From: Tumebacillus flagellatus
Lineage (GTDB): Bacteria > Bacillota > Bacilli > Tumebacillales > Tumebacillaceae
Reading direction: 5' to 3'
DNA length: 51,460 nt
NCBI RefSeq assembly: GCF_000714935.1
Contig: NZ_JMIR01000033.1
Coordinates: 1-51,460, forward strand
In this document: positions 6,468 to 14,770 of the stretch, one piece after another
Position numbering within the stretch: the stretch's first letter is position 1
Layout: the number at the start of each line of letters is the position of its first letter
Notes under the pieces: generated by a model
Databases searched by the model: none
Seen by the model: the letters and a program-made list of their open reading frames with translations, nothing else
What the model was told of the DNA's origin: nothing
Translations under genes and position numbers: made by a program

Positions 6468-7832
6468 ATGAAAATGAAAGCGCTCGCCGCACTTGCCGTT
6501 TTGACCGCGACCACGATGCTAGTAGGTTGCTCCGACTCCAACGAGACGTCTTCGCCGAGCGATTCGTCGAAACCGGTTACGCTGAATGCGTGGATCATGC
6601 CGAACTCGCCGCAACCGGACAAGGACTTCCTCACGCTGCTGAAACCGTACCTCGACCAACACCCGAACGTGAAAATCAACGTTACCGTCCTCGACTGGAA
6701 CTCCGCGTGGACGAAGATCACCGCCGCCGCCACGTCCGGCACCGGCCCGGACATCCTCCAATTGGGCACGACGTGGGTTCCGGCGATCGCGGCGATGGGC
6801 GGAATCGAGGAAGTGACCGATAAAGTGAATGACGTGGGCGGCGCTTCCGCTTGGGCACCTGCCTCGTGGGCGACCACGCAAATCGCGGGCAAGCCGAACG
6901 TCTACGGCGTGCCGTGGTTCATCGACGCGCGCGCGATCTTCTACCGAACCGACGCGTTCAAACAAGCTGGCGTCGACCCGGCGACGGCGTTCCAATCGTG
7001 GGACAGCTTCAAAGCCGCGTTGGAAAAAGTCAACGGGATCTCCGTCGACGGCGGCAAAACCAAGATGGCGGCGATGACGTTGCCGGGCAAAAACGACTGG
7101 AACGTCGACCACAACATCTTCCCGTGGGTGTGGGCGGCGGGCGGCGAAGTGCTCAGTTCCGACAACAAAAAGGCTGTGTTCAACGACGACAAAGGCTTGC
7201 AAGGCGTGCTGTACTACACCGGCCTCGCGCAATCGGGACTGGTCGACAAAGGCGCGCTCGAAGAAAACACCGCGCAGACGGAAGCCGACTGGGAAAACGG
7301 CAAAGCGGCGGTGCTGATCGACGGCTCTTACATGATCTCCACGCTGGCGACAACCAAGGACAAGGGCGGCGCCGCCGAATCGCCCGCCGCGAAAAACTAC
7401 GCCGTCGCTCCGCTCCCGCCGGGCCCGAGCGGCAAAGCGGCGACGTTCTTCGGCGGCTCCGACTTGACGGTGTTCTCCGGCTCGCAACACAAAGCCGACG
7501 CGTGGGACGTGATCAAGTACCTCTCCACCGACGACGCGCAACTGACGTACGCCAAAATGACCGGCGACCTCCCGGCGAAAAACGCCGTGTTCAACAACGA
7601 CTATTTCAAAAACGACCCGAACCTCAAGCAGTTCGTCGACGCCGCCAAAAACGGCCGCAGCTACCCGTCGGTCGCGCAATGGGGCCCGATTGAAACCGTG
7701 CTCGTCAAACACTTGGGCAACATCTGGGACTTCGTGGCGGGCGTGAACGGCACCTACTCCCAAGAGTCGGTCAAAAAAGAACTCGACGCCGCCGCGTCTG
7801 AAGTCGACGCGCTTTTGAAACAACAGCAGTAA
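6468..7832 (+). CDS. Sugar ABC transporter substrate-binding lipoprotein, 454 aa
   Basis: This is the extracellular binding component of a family 1 (MalE-type) carbohydrate importer. The start is ATG 6468, with AGAGGGGG upstream; the open frame extends further but that part is not protein-like. A short signal peptide ends in the lipobox L-V-G-C with the lipidated Cys at residue 21, so the protein is anchored outside the membrane. A Ser/Pro linker is followed by the typical binding fold: VTLNAWIMPNSPQ, DWNSAWTKITAAATSG and a GPDILQLGTTWVP signature. It is the first gene of the operon SBP-permease-permease-GH1, so the ligand is probably a beta-glucoside or beta-linked oligosaccharide. Confidence 0.9.
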   Translation: MKMKALAALAVLTATTMLVGCSDSNETSSPSDSSKPVTLNAWIMPNSPQPDKDFLTLLKPYLDQHPNVKINVTVLDWNSAWTKITAAATSGTGPDILQLGTTWVPAIAAMGGIEEVTDKVNDVGGASAWAPASWATTQIAGKPNVYGVPWFIDARAIFYRTDAFKQAGVDPATAFQSWDSFKAALEKVNGISVDGGKTKMAAMTLPGKNDWNVDHNIFPWVWAAGGEVLSSDNKKAVFNDDKGLQGVLYYTGLAQSGLVDKGALEENTAQTEADWENGKAAVLIDGSYMISTLATTKDKGGAAESPAAKNYAVAPLPPGPSGKAATFFGGSDLTVFSGSQHKADAWDVIKYLSTDDAQLTYAKMTGDLPAKNAVFNNDYFKNDPNLKQFVDAAKNGRSYPSVAQWGPIETVLVKHLGNIWDFVAGVNGTYSQESVKKELDAAASEVDALLKQQQ

Positions 7833-7861
7833 TGAAAGCAGGACTCCCCGCAAAACTCTCA

Positions 7862-7889
7862 GGGCGGCTCTCTCTGAGCCGCCCCTTTC
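7862..7889 (+). terminator. Stem-loop between binding protein and permease genes
   Basis: A perfect 9-bp GC-rich stem, GGGCGGCTC/GAGCCGCCC, is followed only by CTTTCG. Such weak intercistronic terminators or RNA-stabilising hairpins often raise the binding-protein message above that of the permeases. Confidence 0.6.
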
Positions 7890-7914
7890 GATCAAACGAG
7901 ATGAGGCGAGAAAC

Positions 7915-8847
7915 ATGAACAGACGGGCGTTGCGATTTCGAGGGTACGGGTTCGCCTATTGGTTGATTCTGCCCTCGTTTCTCTTCATGGTGGTGGTGCA
8001 TTTCATTCCGATGATCCAAGGGATTTGGATGTCGTTTTTGAACCTCAACCAGTTTACGCTGCCGAAATACCTGGGCGCGCCGGCGGCGGGGTTCCAAAAC
8101 TACATCGACCTGCTGACCAACCCCGACAACCCGATTCGTGCCGGGCTTGGCTATGCGATTCGCAATACGATCCTCTACAGCATCGCCGTCACGATCGGGG
8201 TGTTTGTCCTCGGCTTGGGAGCCGCGATGCTGTTAAACCGCAAGTTCAAGGGCCGAGGGATTGCCCGCACGGCGATGCTGTTGCCGTGGGTGGTGCCGTC
8301 GTATGTCGTCGGGATTCTCTGGGGCTTCATGTGGCAGCGCGACAACGGCATCATCAACCACCTGTTGGTCGACGTGCTGCACCTCTTGCCTGACAAACCG
8401 TTTTGGCTGCTCGGCTCCAACACGATTCTTGCGATCATCATCCCGACGATTTGGCGGAACTTCCCGTTTATGATGGTGGTGTTCCTCTCCGGGTTGCAAA
8501 CCATTCCGGACGAACTGTACGAGGCGGCGAAGATCGACGGGGCGGGCGCGGTACAGCGTTTTTTTCGAATCACGCTTCCGTTGCTCAAGCCGATCATCGC
8601 GGTGCAGTTGCTGTTCCAAGTCATCTCGAACGTGTATTCCTATAACATCGTGGCGATGATGTTCGGCAACGGAGCCGGGTATCCGGGGCAGTGGGGCGAC
8701 CTGCTGATGACGGCGCTCCAGCGGCAGACGTTCGGGTACTGGGCGTTCGGTTCCGGCGCGGCGGCTTCGGTGCTGTTGATGCTGGTGATGTTGGGGGTTG
8801 TCGCGGTTTGGCAACGCGCTTTCAGATCGGAGTTGAACACGGAATGA
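7915..8847 (+). CDS. Sugar ABC transporter permease, MalF-like, 310 aa
   Basis: This is one of the two membrane subunits of the carbohydrate importer. About six hydrophobic segments are visible, starting with FAYWLILPSFLFMVVVHFI. The cytoplasmic EAA loop that docks the ATPase reads E-A-A-K-I-D-G-A-G-A-V-Q-R-F-F-R-I-T-L-P (around residues 203-222). Length and N-terminal features fit the MalF/UgpA group. It starts at ATG 7915 and its stop overlaps the next gene in an ATGA junction. No ATP-binding gene is in the operon, so a shared MsmK-type ATPase encoded elsewhere must energise it. Confidence 0.9.
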   Translation: MNRRALRFRGYGFAYWLILPSFLFMVVVHFIPMIQGIWMSFLNLNQFTLPKYLGAPAAGFQNYIDLLTNPDNPIRAGLGYAIRNTILYSIAVTIGVFVLGLGAAMLLNRKFKGRGIARTAMLLPWVVPSYVVGILWGFMWQRDNGIINHLLVDVLHLLPDKPFWLLGSNTILAIIIPTIWRNFPFMMVVFLSGLQTIPDELYEAAKIDGAGAVQRFFRITLPLLKPIIAVQLLFQVISNVYSYNIVAMMFGNGAGYPGQWGDLLMTALQRQTFGYWAFGSGAAASVLLMLVMLGVVAVWQRAFRSELNTE

Positions 8848-9695
8848 AAACGAGCAAATTTTGGCACTTTATCGCGAACTTGGCGACGTGGTTGCTGGTG
8901 CTTGGCGTGGTGTTTCCGATCGTCTGGATGGTGTTCACGGCACTGCACACCCGCGATGAAATTTTAGGCGGCATCAACACGCTGACGTTCACGCCCCAGT
9001 GGCACAACTTCGTCGACATGTGGAAGAACATCGACTTCCTCGGCTATTTCAAAAACTCGCTGATCATCTGCGGGTTCACGATGGTGTTCGCGTGCACGTT
9101 CGCGCTGTTCGGCGGCTATGCGCTGGCGAAGTACCGCTTTCCGGGGGCGGGGCTTTTTTCCACGGCGGTTATCTCCACGCAGATGATTCCGGGGATCATG
9201 TTCTTGATCCCGATCTACTTGATGTTTCTGTGGATCAACAAAACGATTCACCTGCCGATGGTCAACACGTATTGGGGCATGATCTTGGTCTACACGGCGT
9301 TTTACACCCCGATGAGCATCTTCATCATGCGCAGTTTTTTCGTGTCGATTCCCAAAGAGTTGGAAGAGTCGGCGATCGTCGACGGCTGCAACCGATTTCA
9401 AGCGTTTCTCCGCATCATCCTCCCGCTGGCTGTGCCGGGGATGGTGGCGACTTGCGTGTTTATCTTCTTGACGGCGTGGGATGAGTTGATGTTTGCGTGG
9501 GTGTTGACGACGACGTCCGACGTGCAGACGATTCCGGTCGGCATTCGCTTGTTTGTCGGGCAGTTCGGCACCCAGAACCGCTACGACCTGTTGATGGCTG
9601 CGGCGACGGTCGTAACCGTTCCGGTCATGCTGGTGTTCTTTCTGTGCCAAAAATATTTCATTCGCGGGATGACAGCAGGGGCCGTCAAGGGTTAA
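8844..9695 (+). CDS. Sugar ABC transporter permease, MalG-like, 283 aa
   Basis: This is the second membrane subunit. ATG 8844 overlaps the preceding stop by four bases. Six hydrophobic segments are visible, beginning with LATWLLVLGVVFPIVWMVF, and the EAA loop reads E-E-S-A-I-V-D-G-C-N-R-F-Q-A-F-L-R-I-I-L-P. The C-terminus FIRGMTAGAVKG is the usual MalG-type ending that reaches the ATPase. It pairs with the MalF-like protein to form the channel for the sugar delivered by the lipoprotein and is followed after 25 bases by the GH1 gene that degrades the imported sugar. Confidence 0.9.
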   Translation: MKTSKFWHFIANLATWLLVLGVVFPIVWMVFTALHTRDEILGGINTLTFTPQWHNFVDMWKNIDFLGYFKNSLIICGFTMVFACTFALFGGYALAKYRFPGAGLFSTAVISTQMIPGIMFLIPIYLMFLWINKTIHLPMVNTYWGMILVYTAFYTPMSIFIMRSFFVSIPKELEESAIVDGCNRFQAFLRIILPLAVPGMVATCVFIFLTAWDELMFAWVLTTTSDVQTIPVGIRLFVGQFGTQNRYDLLMAAATVVTVPVMLVFFLCQKYFIRGMTAGAVKG

Positions 9696-9720
9696 TCTAA
9701 TCATAAAGGAGACTGCGAGG

Positions 9721-11052
9721 ATGACTCAATTTCCGAAAGACTTTATCTGGGGCACCGCCACGGCTGCGTATCAAATTGAAGGGGCAGCCCACGAAGACGG
9801 GCGAACGCGGAGCCATTGGGACACGTTCTCGCACACGCCCGGTAACGTTTTCGACGGGCACACGGGCGATGTGGCGTGCGATCATTACCACCGCTATGCC
9901 GAGGATATCGCGCTGCTGAAATCGCTTGGCGTGCAGTCGTATCGATTCTCCATCTCGTGGCCGCGCATCTTCCCGGAGAAGGGCAAACTCAACCCGGCGG
10001 GCGTCGCGTTTTACCACCGGCTCTTGGACGAATTGGAGAAGCACGGCATCACGCCGGCGGTGACGATGTACCACTGGGATTTGCCGCAATGGATCGCCGA
10101 CGAGGGCGGCTGGACGTCGCGCAACTCCGTCGAGTATTTCGAAGTGTACGCAGAGGCGCTGTTCCGGGAATTCGGCGGGCGCGTGCCGTCGTGGATCACG
10201 CACAACGAGCCGTGGTGCGCCGCGTTCTTGAGCTACGGCATCGGCGAACACGCGCCGGGGCATCGGGACTGGTACGAAGCGACGGCGGCAGCGCACCACA
10301 TTCTGCTGTCCCACGGCAAAGCGGTGGAACTGTACCGCAGTCTGAATTTGGCAGGTCAGATCGGGATCACGCTGAACTTGACGCCTGCGTACGCGGCGTC
10401 TGAGGCACCGGAGGATGCGGCGGCGGCGCATCGGCAGGACGGATTCGCCAACCGCTGGTACTTGGACCCGATCTTCAAGGGGTCGTACCCGGCAGACATG
10501 GTGGAGCTGTTTGCGAACTTCCTCGGTCGTCCGCTCGACTTCATCCAGCCGGGCGACGCCCAGATCATCGCCGCGCCGAACGATTTCCTCGGGATCAACT
10601 TCTACTCCCGCAATGTCGTGCGACAGGGCAATGACCCGCTGTTGCAGCTCGACCACGTGCCGGGCGGCGGCGCTGTGACCGACATGGGCTGGGAAATCGC
10701 GCCGACGGCGCTGTTTGATCTCTTGACGCGCATCAAGCAGGAGTACACGAGCCTGCCGCTTTACATCACGGAGAACGGAGCGGCGTTCCCGGATGCGGTG
10801 GAAGACGGCAAGGTGCACGATCCGGAGCGCATCGAGTACTTGCGCACGCACTTCGAGCAAGCATTGCGCTTCTTGGAGGAAGGCGGCAATCTGAAGGGCT
10901 ACTACGTCTGGTCGTTCCTGGACAACTACGAGTGGGCGTTCGGCTATTCGAAACGCTTCGGGATCGTCTATGTAGACTATGAAACTCAAGCGCGGATTCC
11001 GAAGGACAGCGCTCATTGGTTGAAACAGGTTATCGAACGAAACGGACTGTAG
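9721..11052 (+). CDS. bglA: Family 1 glycoside hydrolase, beta-glucosidase, 443 aa
   Basis: The enzyme hydrolyses beta-glucosides in the cytoplasm by the retaining mechanism. It opens with the family signature F-I-W-G-T-A-T-A-A-Y-Q-I-E-G. The acid/base Glu lies in THNEPW near residue 163 and the nucleophile Glu in YITENGAAF near residue 350. The sugar-binding end motif GYYVWSFLDNYEWAFGYSKR is intact. Length is normal for bacterial GH1. No signal peptide is present and no phosphate-binding signature of 6-phospho-beta-glucosidases is obvious, which fits ABC rather than PTS uptake. AAAGGAG precedes the ATG. The exact substrate (cellobiose, aryl-glucoside or a laminari-oligosaccharide) cannot be read from sequence. 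Confidence 0.92.
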   Translation: MTQFPKDFIWGTATAAYQIEGAAHEDGRTRSHWDTFSHTPGNVFDGHTGDVACDHYHRYAEDIALLKSLGVQSYRFSISWPRIFPEKGKLNPAGVAFYHRLLDELEKHGITPAVTMYHWDLPQWIADEGGWTSRNSVEYFEVYAEALFREFGGRVPSWITHNEPWCAAFLSYGIGEHAPGHRDWYEATAAAHHILLSHGKAVELYRSLNLAGQIGITLNLTPAYAASEAPEDAAAAHRQDGFANRWYLDPIFKGSYPADMVELFANFLGRPLDFIQPGDAQIIAAPNDFLGINFYSRNVVRQGNDPLLQLDHVPGGGAVTDMGWEIAPTALFDLLTRIKQEYTSLPLYITENGAAFPDAVEDGKVHDPERIEYLRTHFEQALRFLEEGGNLKGYYVWSFLDNYEWAFGYSKRFGIVYVDYETQARIPKDSAHWLKQVIERNGL

Positions 11053-11115
11053 GGCGAAGCGGGCTGTGCTACGGAACGGATGGTTCTACAAAGTAGAGTG
11101 TACAAAGTAGAGAGG

Positions 11116-11149
11116 TCAGGGGACAGACAGCGGTCGTCCCCTGATTTTT
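11116..11149 (+). terminator. Terminator after the GH1 operon
   Basis: TCAGGGGAC pairs perfectly with GTCCCCTGA around an 11-base loop and is followed by TTTTTA. Just upstream, TACAAAGTAGAG is repeated at 11087 and 11101. Confidence 0.7.
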
Positions 11150-11164
11150 ATGAGGGAGTTTGAG

Positions 11165-11563
11165 ATGACCAGTAAAAAATGACGTTGCTGTCGCTGACGA
11201 TCCCCATCTTTTTCGAGATGGCGCTGCGCGTGTTGAAGACGTTCCCGAAGGAGCACGCGTGGAAAGTGTTGCGCATCGGGTTCCCGTCGGCGGGGGAAAA
11301 CCTCTCCTACATGCTGTCTCAGATCGTCATCACCGGCATGATCGCCTCGCTTGGCACCGACACGATCGCCGCCAAAGTGTATACGGAGGCGTTGATGGGG
11401 TACATCAACATCCTCACGAACTCGATCGGGCATGGGGCTGATCGGCGTCTGGATTGCGTACTGTGCCGACGAATGGCTCCGAGGCGTGCTGATGTACAGG
11501 AGATGGAAGCAAGGGAAGTGGAAGCAGATATCGCTGGTGCAGCAGAATGCACCGGCTATGTAA
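11165..11563 (+). pseudogene. MATE-family efflux transporter remnant
   Basis: Three pieces of a MATE multidrug transporter are run together. The N-terminal start M-T-S-K-K is cut by a TGA through a one-base shift, and in the next frame M-T-L-L-S-L-T-I-P-I-F-F-E-M-A-L continues. This is joined directly to a piece from the second half (HAWKVLRIGFPSAGENLSY, then MLSQIVITGMIASLGT). At about 11,430 the frame shifts again into the C-terminal tail GLIGVWIAYCADEWLRG, ending at the TAA at 11,561. A normal MATE protein is about 450 residues, so two large internal deletions and frameshifts have inactivated it. Confidence 0.75.
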
Positions 11564-11569
11564 GCAAAG

Positions 11570-11601
11570 AAAAAACCCCGTCTCAACAGATGGGGTTTTT
11601 T
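11570..11601. terminator. Bidirectional terminator
   Basis: AAAAAACCCC pairs with GGGGTTTTTT around a 12-base loop, giving a U-tract on both strands. Confidence 0.65.
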
Positions 11602-11656
11602 CTATAGGCTTGCAAGGTGATCAGAACCGCTACTCTTTCGCGGCGGTGGCGCAGTG

Positions 11657-11688
11657 AAAAAACCCCGCCTCCGTGGACGGGGTTTTTT
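11657..11688. terminator. Bidirectional terminator after pbuX
   Basis: AAAAAACCCCG pairs with CGGGGTTTTTT around a short loop. It lies 12 bases past the pbuX stop codon, which is on the minus strand. Confidence 0.75.
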
Positions 11689-11699
11689 CCTGTCAATCG

Positions 11700-13013
11700 T
11701 TAGGCGTGTGCACCGCCGGTTTGCGTAGAGGACTGTGCGGGCACGGTTGCTTTTTTCGCCTTCGCATGGAGGAAGATGTTCAGCACCACCGCCGTCAGCG
11801 AGCCGGTGACGATGCCGTTTTGCAGCAGCATCTTCAGCGCGTTCGGCAGTTGGTCGAACATCTGCGGGATCACCGCGGAACCGAGGCCGACGGCGATGGA
11901 GCAAGCGACGATCAGCAGGTTTTCATTTTGCTTGAAGTCGACGTCGGAGAGGATGTTGATGCCCGACGAGACCACCATCCCGAACATCGCCACCATCGCG
12001 CCGCCCAGCACCGCCGACGGAATCACCGTCGCCAGCGCCGCCAGCTTCGGCAGCAGACCCAGTACGAGGAGAATCCCGCCCGCCGCGATGATCACGTTGC
12101 GAGTCTTCACGCGGGTCAGCGAGACGAGGCCGACGTTTTGCGAGAACGTCGTGTACGGGAACGAGTTGAACAAACCGCCGAGCAGAATCGCGAGCCCCTC
12201 GGCGCGCAGACCTTTCACGATGTCTTGCTCCTTGAGGTCGGCGCCGACGATCTTGCCGAGCGCGAAGTACACGCCGGTCGACTCGACCATCGAAATCACA
12301 CACACCAACACCATCGTCAAAATCGCCGAGATGCTGAACTGCGGAGTGCCGAAGTAGAACGGCTGCACGATATTGAACCACGAAGCGTTCGCCACATTCT
12401 CAAACGAAACCATCCCGAGCAACGACGCCGCCGCCGTCCCGACGACGAGACCGATCAGCACGGAGACGGCGCGGATGAAACCGGTGAACAGCTTGTTGAT
12501 GACGAGGATCAACACCAGCGTGCCCAGCGCCAGCAGCAAGTTGCGCGGCGCGCCGAAGTCCGGTGCGCCTTGGCCGCCCGCCGCGTTGTTCATCGCGACC
12601 GGGATCAGCGTCAAGCCGATGATCGTCACCACCGACCCGGTGACGACGGTCGGGAAGAAGCGCAACAATTTGCCAAACAGCGGAGCGAGCAAGAACACGG
12701 CGAGACCCGCGACGAGAATCGAACCGTACGCCGTCGCCAAGTTCGACGTCGACGCAATGGCGATAATCGGGCCGACCGCCGTAAACGTACAACCGAGCAC
12801 CACCGGAAGACGGATGCCGACATAGCGTGTCCCGATCACTTGCAGCAGCGTCGCCAACCCGCAGGTGAACAGGTCGGCCGCGATCAGATACGCCAACTGC
12901 GTCGGGGTCATCTTCAACGCGCCGCCGATGATCAACGGCACGATGATCGCCCCGGCGTACATCGCGAGGACATGCTGGAGACCGAGGGTGAAGATTTTTT
13001 GTTTGCTCAACAT
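11700..13013 (-). CDS. pbuX: Xanthine permease, NCS2 nucleobase:cation symporter, 437 aa
   Basis: This membrane protein imports xanthine (possibly uric acid) with protons. It has the NCS2 pattern of about 14 hydrophobic segments: G-L-Q-H-V-L-A-M-Y-A-G at the start of the first, G-I-R-L-P-V-V-L-G in the substrate half-helix region, and a motif resembling Q-N-x-G-x-x-x-x-T in SQNVGLVSLTRV. GGAGG lies nine bases before the ATG. It follows xpt by 53 bases in the same transcript, as in B. subtilis, and shares the guanine riboswitch of that gene. This pairs uptake of xanthine with its conversion to XMP. Confidence 0.9.
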   Translation of the reverse strand: MLSKQKIFTLGLQHVLAMYAGAIIVPLIIGGALKMTPTQLAYLIAADLFTCGLATLLQVIGTRYVGIRLPVVLGCTFTAVGPIIAIASTSNLATAYGSILVAGLAVFLLAPLFGKLLRFFPTVVTGSVVTIIGLTLIPVAMNNAAGGQGAPDFGAPRNLLLALGTLVLILVINKLFTGFIRAVSVLIGLVVGTAAASLLGMVSFENVANASWFNIVQPFYFGTPQFSISAILTMVLVCVISMVESTGVYFALGKIVGADLKEQDIVKGLRAEGLAILLGGLFNSFPYTTFSQNVGLVSLTRVKTRNVIIAAGGILLVLGLLPKLAALATVIPSAVLGGAMVAMFGMVVSSGINILSDVDFKQNENLLIVACSIAVGLGSAVIPQMFDQLPNALKMLLQNGIVTGSLTAVVLNIFLHAKAKKATVPAQSSTQTGGAHA

Positions 13014-13066
13014 GGTGGAGATCCTCCTTGAAGGGGATAGGATGAGTGCTTGTAGGAGCTTTCAAC

Positions 13067-13660
13067 TTACTTCGAAACAACAGCCTCTTCTTCGAGGAAC
13101 TCGATATGCTCCGGCGACATCGATTGGATGCGGGCGAGCGAATGGATGCGCACGCCGGTCGCCTCCAACTTGCCGCGACCTTCTTGGAAGCTTTTCTCCA
13201 CGACGGCTCCGATCCCGACCAGATGCGCCCCGGACTGGCGGACGATCTCTTGCAAGCCGAGCAGCGCGTCGCCCGTCGCGAGGAAGTCGTCGACGATCAG
13301 CACGCGGTCTTCCGCGCTCAGATACCGCTTTGACACCGAGACGGTGAACGTCTCGCCTCGGGTGAAGCTGTGCACGGAAGTCGTGTAGAGGTCTTCGGTG
13401 AGGGTGACGGCTTTTTTCTTCTTGGCGTAGATGAACGGCACGCCGAGCGCCGCCCCCGTCGCCAGCGCGAAGTGAATCCCGCTCGCTTCAATCGTCAATA
13501 CCTTGGTCACGCGCTCGTCCTTGAATTCCGCCGCGAACGCTTGCCCGATCTCCATCGTGAGCGCCGAATCCACTTGATGGTTCAAAAACGAGTCCACTTT
13601 CAATACGCGGTCGTTCAACGCGACGCCGTCTTGGCGAATGCGGTCTTGTAGTTTTTTCAT
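13067..13660 (-). CDS. xpt: Xanthine phosphoribosyltransferase, 197 aa
   Basis: The enzyme joins xanthine with PRPP to give XMP for GTP synthesis. The PRPP-binding signature RVLIVDDFLATGDAL is intact around residues 124-138, and the N-terminus KKLQDRIRQDGV is typical of Xpt. I start it at ATG 13660, ten bases after AGGAG; the open frame reaches 13708 but that part overlaps the leader terminator. The length equals that of B. subtilis Xpt. It heads the xpt-pbuX operon and is controlled by the guanine riboswitch and terminator upstream. Confidence 0.92.
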   Translation of the reverse strand: MKKLQDRIRQDGVALNDRVLKVDSFLNHQVDSALTMEIGQAFAAEFKDERVTKVLTIEASGIHFALATGAALGVPFIYAKKKKAVTLTEDLYTTSVHSFTRGETFTVSVSKRYLSAEDRVLIVDDFLATGDALLGLQEIVRQSGAHLVGIGAVVEKSFQEGRGKLEATGVRIHSLARIQSMSPEHIEFLEEEAVVSK

Positions 13661-13698
13661 CTCTCTCACCGACTCCTTTTTCTTCGCTACTTTTCTGG

Positions 13699-13773
13699 AA
13701 AAAAACAAAGAAGCCCGAAAGGATAGACTTCACTCGCATGAGTACGCAAGTGAAACCTATCCTTCCGGGCTTT
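13699..13773 (-). terminator. Riboswitch-controlled leader terminator of xpt-pbuX
   Basis: On the minus strand AAGCCCGGAAGGATAG pairs with CTATCCTTTCGGGCTT (one mismatch), enclosing an inner CACTTGCG/CGAGTG arm, and ends in CTTTGTTTTTTT. It stands about 40 bases before xpt. Its inner strand TTTCACTT is complementary to GAGTGAAA at the 3' end of the aptamer, giving a plausible antiterminator when guanine is absent. Confidence 0.8.
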
Positions 13774-13872
13774 TCTCCCCAAGGTGTAGCGTGTTCTGAA
13801 AAAAAACACGCCTGCGCCGCTCGGACCAGCTCCTGAAAAAAACAAACAGGACGGAACCCTAGACGCACTTTC

Positions 13873-13942
13873 ACTCGTAGTCAAGCAATTTACGGTCGCT
13901 TGGTAGAGACTTACGGGCCATATTCCCATGAATTATACGAGT
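13873..13942 (-). ncRNA. Guanine riboswitch aptamer (purine class)
   Basis: All conserved parts are visible on the minus strand: the P1 strands ACTCGTA and TACGAGT, the TATAAT joining element, the L2 loop AATATGG, TAAGTCTCTACC in J2/3, ACCGTAAAT in L3, and GACTAC at J3/1. The C before TAC is the specificity base, predicting guanine rather than adenine. It controls xpt-pbuX through the downstream terminator, so transcription should stop when guanine or hypoxanthine is plentiful. Further small hairpins fill 13,780-13,870. Confidence 0.92.
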
Positions 13943-14006
13943 TCGATATTCAAGTTTAGATACAATCTAGCATAGAGTTGTAGAGATCTGCAACCCTTAC
14001 ATTTTG

Positions 14007-14255
14007 TTACTCTCGCTCAATTTTTTCCATCACGACAGACAGCGCCAGGGCGCGGCTCGTCGTCACGTTGCTGCCGTAGATCACCAACCGCTCGTCGTCG
14101 CGGGGGACGGCGATCGCGTAGAATTCACCCTTCATGTTTTCAAACACTTCGATGTCGAAGTCGCCTTTGTCCGTTTGGTATTCGTACGATTCCTTGCGCA
14201 ACAGCTTGCCGCCCTCCGGAACTTCCGCTTCGTGCCACTCTTTGGGCATTTGCAT
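14007..14255 (-). CDS. Hypothetical protein, 82 aa
   Basis: A small soluble protein that I cannot assign. It reads as an alternation of beta strands and acidic/basic loops (E-Y-Q-T-D-K-G-D-F-D-I-E-V-F-E, then EFYAIAVPRDDERLVIYGS) and closes with a helix, LALSVVMEKIERE. AAGGAG stands upstream of the ATG at 14255. It is a single gene between the xpt leader and the next small gene, with the GC-rich codon use of the core chromosome. Confidence 0.65.
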   Translation of the reverse strand: MQMPKEWHEAEVPEGGKLLRKESYEYQTDKGDFDIEVFENMKGEFYAIAVPRDDERLVIYGSNVTTSRALALSVVMEKIERE

Positions 14256-14315
14256 CCGAAATCACTCCTTTTCCGACCCTATTGTACCAAAAATTGTACC
14301 CTAAAACGCCGCCGC

Positions 14316-14361
14316 AAAAAAACACCCCGGCGCGCCGCCAAAACAGCCCAAGGTGTTTCAC
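14316..14361 (-). terminator. Probable terminator of the 76-aa gene
   Basis: On the minus strand AAACACC pairs with GGTGTTT across a GC-rich inner arm and is followed by TTTTGCGG. It overlaps the final bases of the gene that starts at 14588. Confidence 0.5.
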
Positions 14362-14588
14362 TTTCGCTGTGCGTTCAACAGGTCACGCGCAGACGGCGAG
14401 AGCACTTTTTCGAAATAGCGGTTGCGAATTTCTCTTGTCAGTTGTGCGCGCTCTTCCAAGGGCAACTTGCGGAGTTTGGCTTCTTGTAAAGTTCGGATGC
14501 TCTTCAACTCCAGCAAATCGGCACCCGCCGCCAGCCGAGCGTAGTAGAGTTCCTCGAGTTCGTGCACCGTCATGTCTGGAAGCCGCAT
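14358..14588 (-). CDS. Hypothetical helical protein, 76 aa
   Basis: An unassigned, almost fully helical, charged protein. The first third (TVHELEELYYARLAAGADLL) and the central part (RTLQEAKLRKLPLEERAQL) could form a short coiled coil or helical hairpin. GGAGGG lies eight bases before ATG 14588. It is divergent from the midA operon and has its own terminator. Confidence 0.65.
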   Translation of the reverse strand: MRLPDMTVHELEELYYARLAAGADLLELKSIRTLQEAKLRKLPLEERAQLTREIRNRYFEKVLSPSARDLLNAQRK

Positions 14589-14770
14589 CTGTGTTGCCCT
14601 CCTGTGCGGATCGAATTCTCCGATCCCTTCTGCAAGTATTTATTCGAATGCTTTAAGGAAAATCCTCTATTTCAGAGAGAACCGCATGCCGGCGATCTGT
14701 GACGACAAGCGGCGCGGGGTTTGGTACAATATCCACGAGAACGTAGAACGGACGGCAAGGAGAGTCGAGC

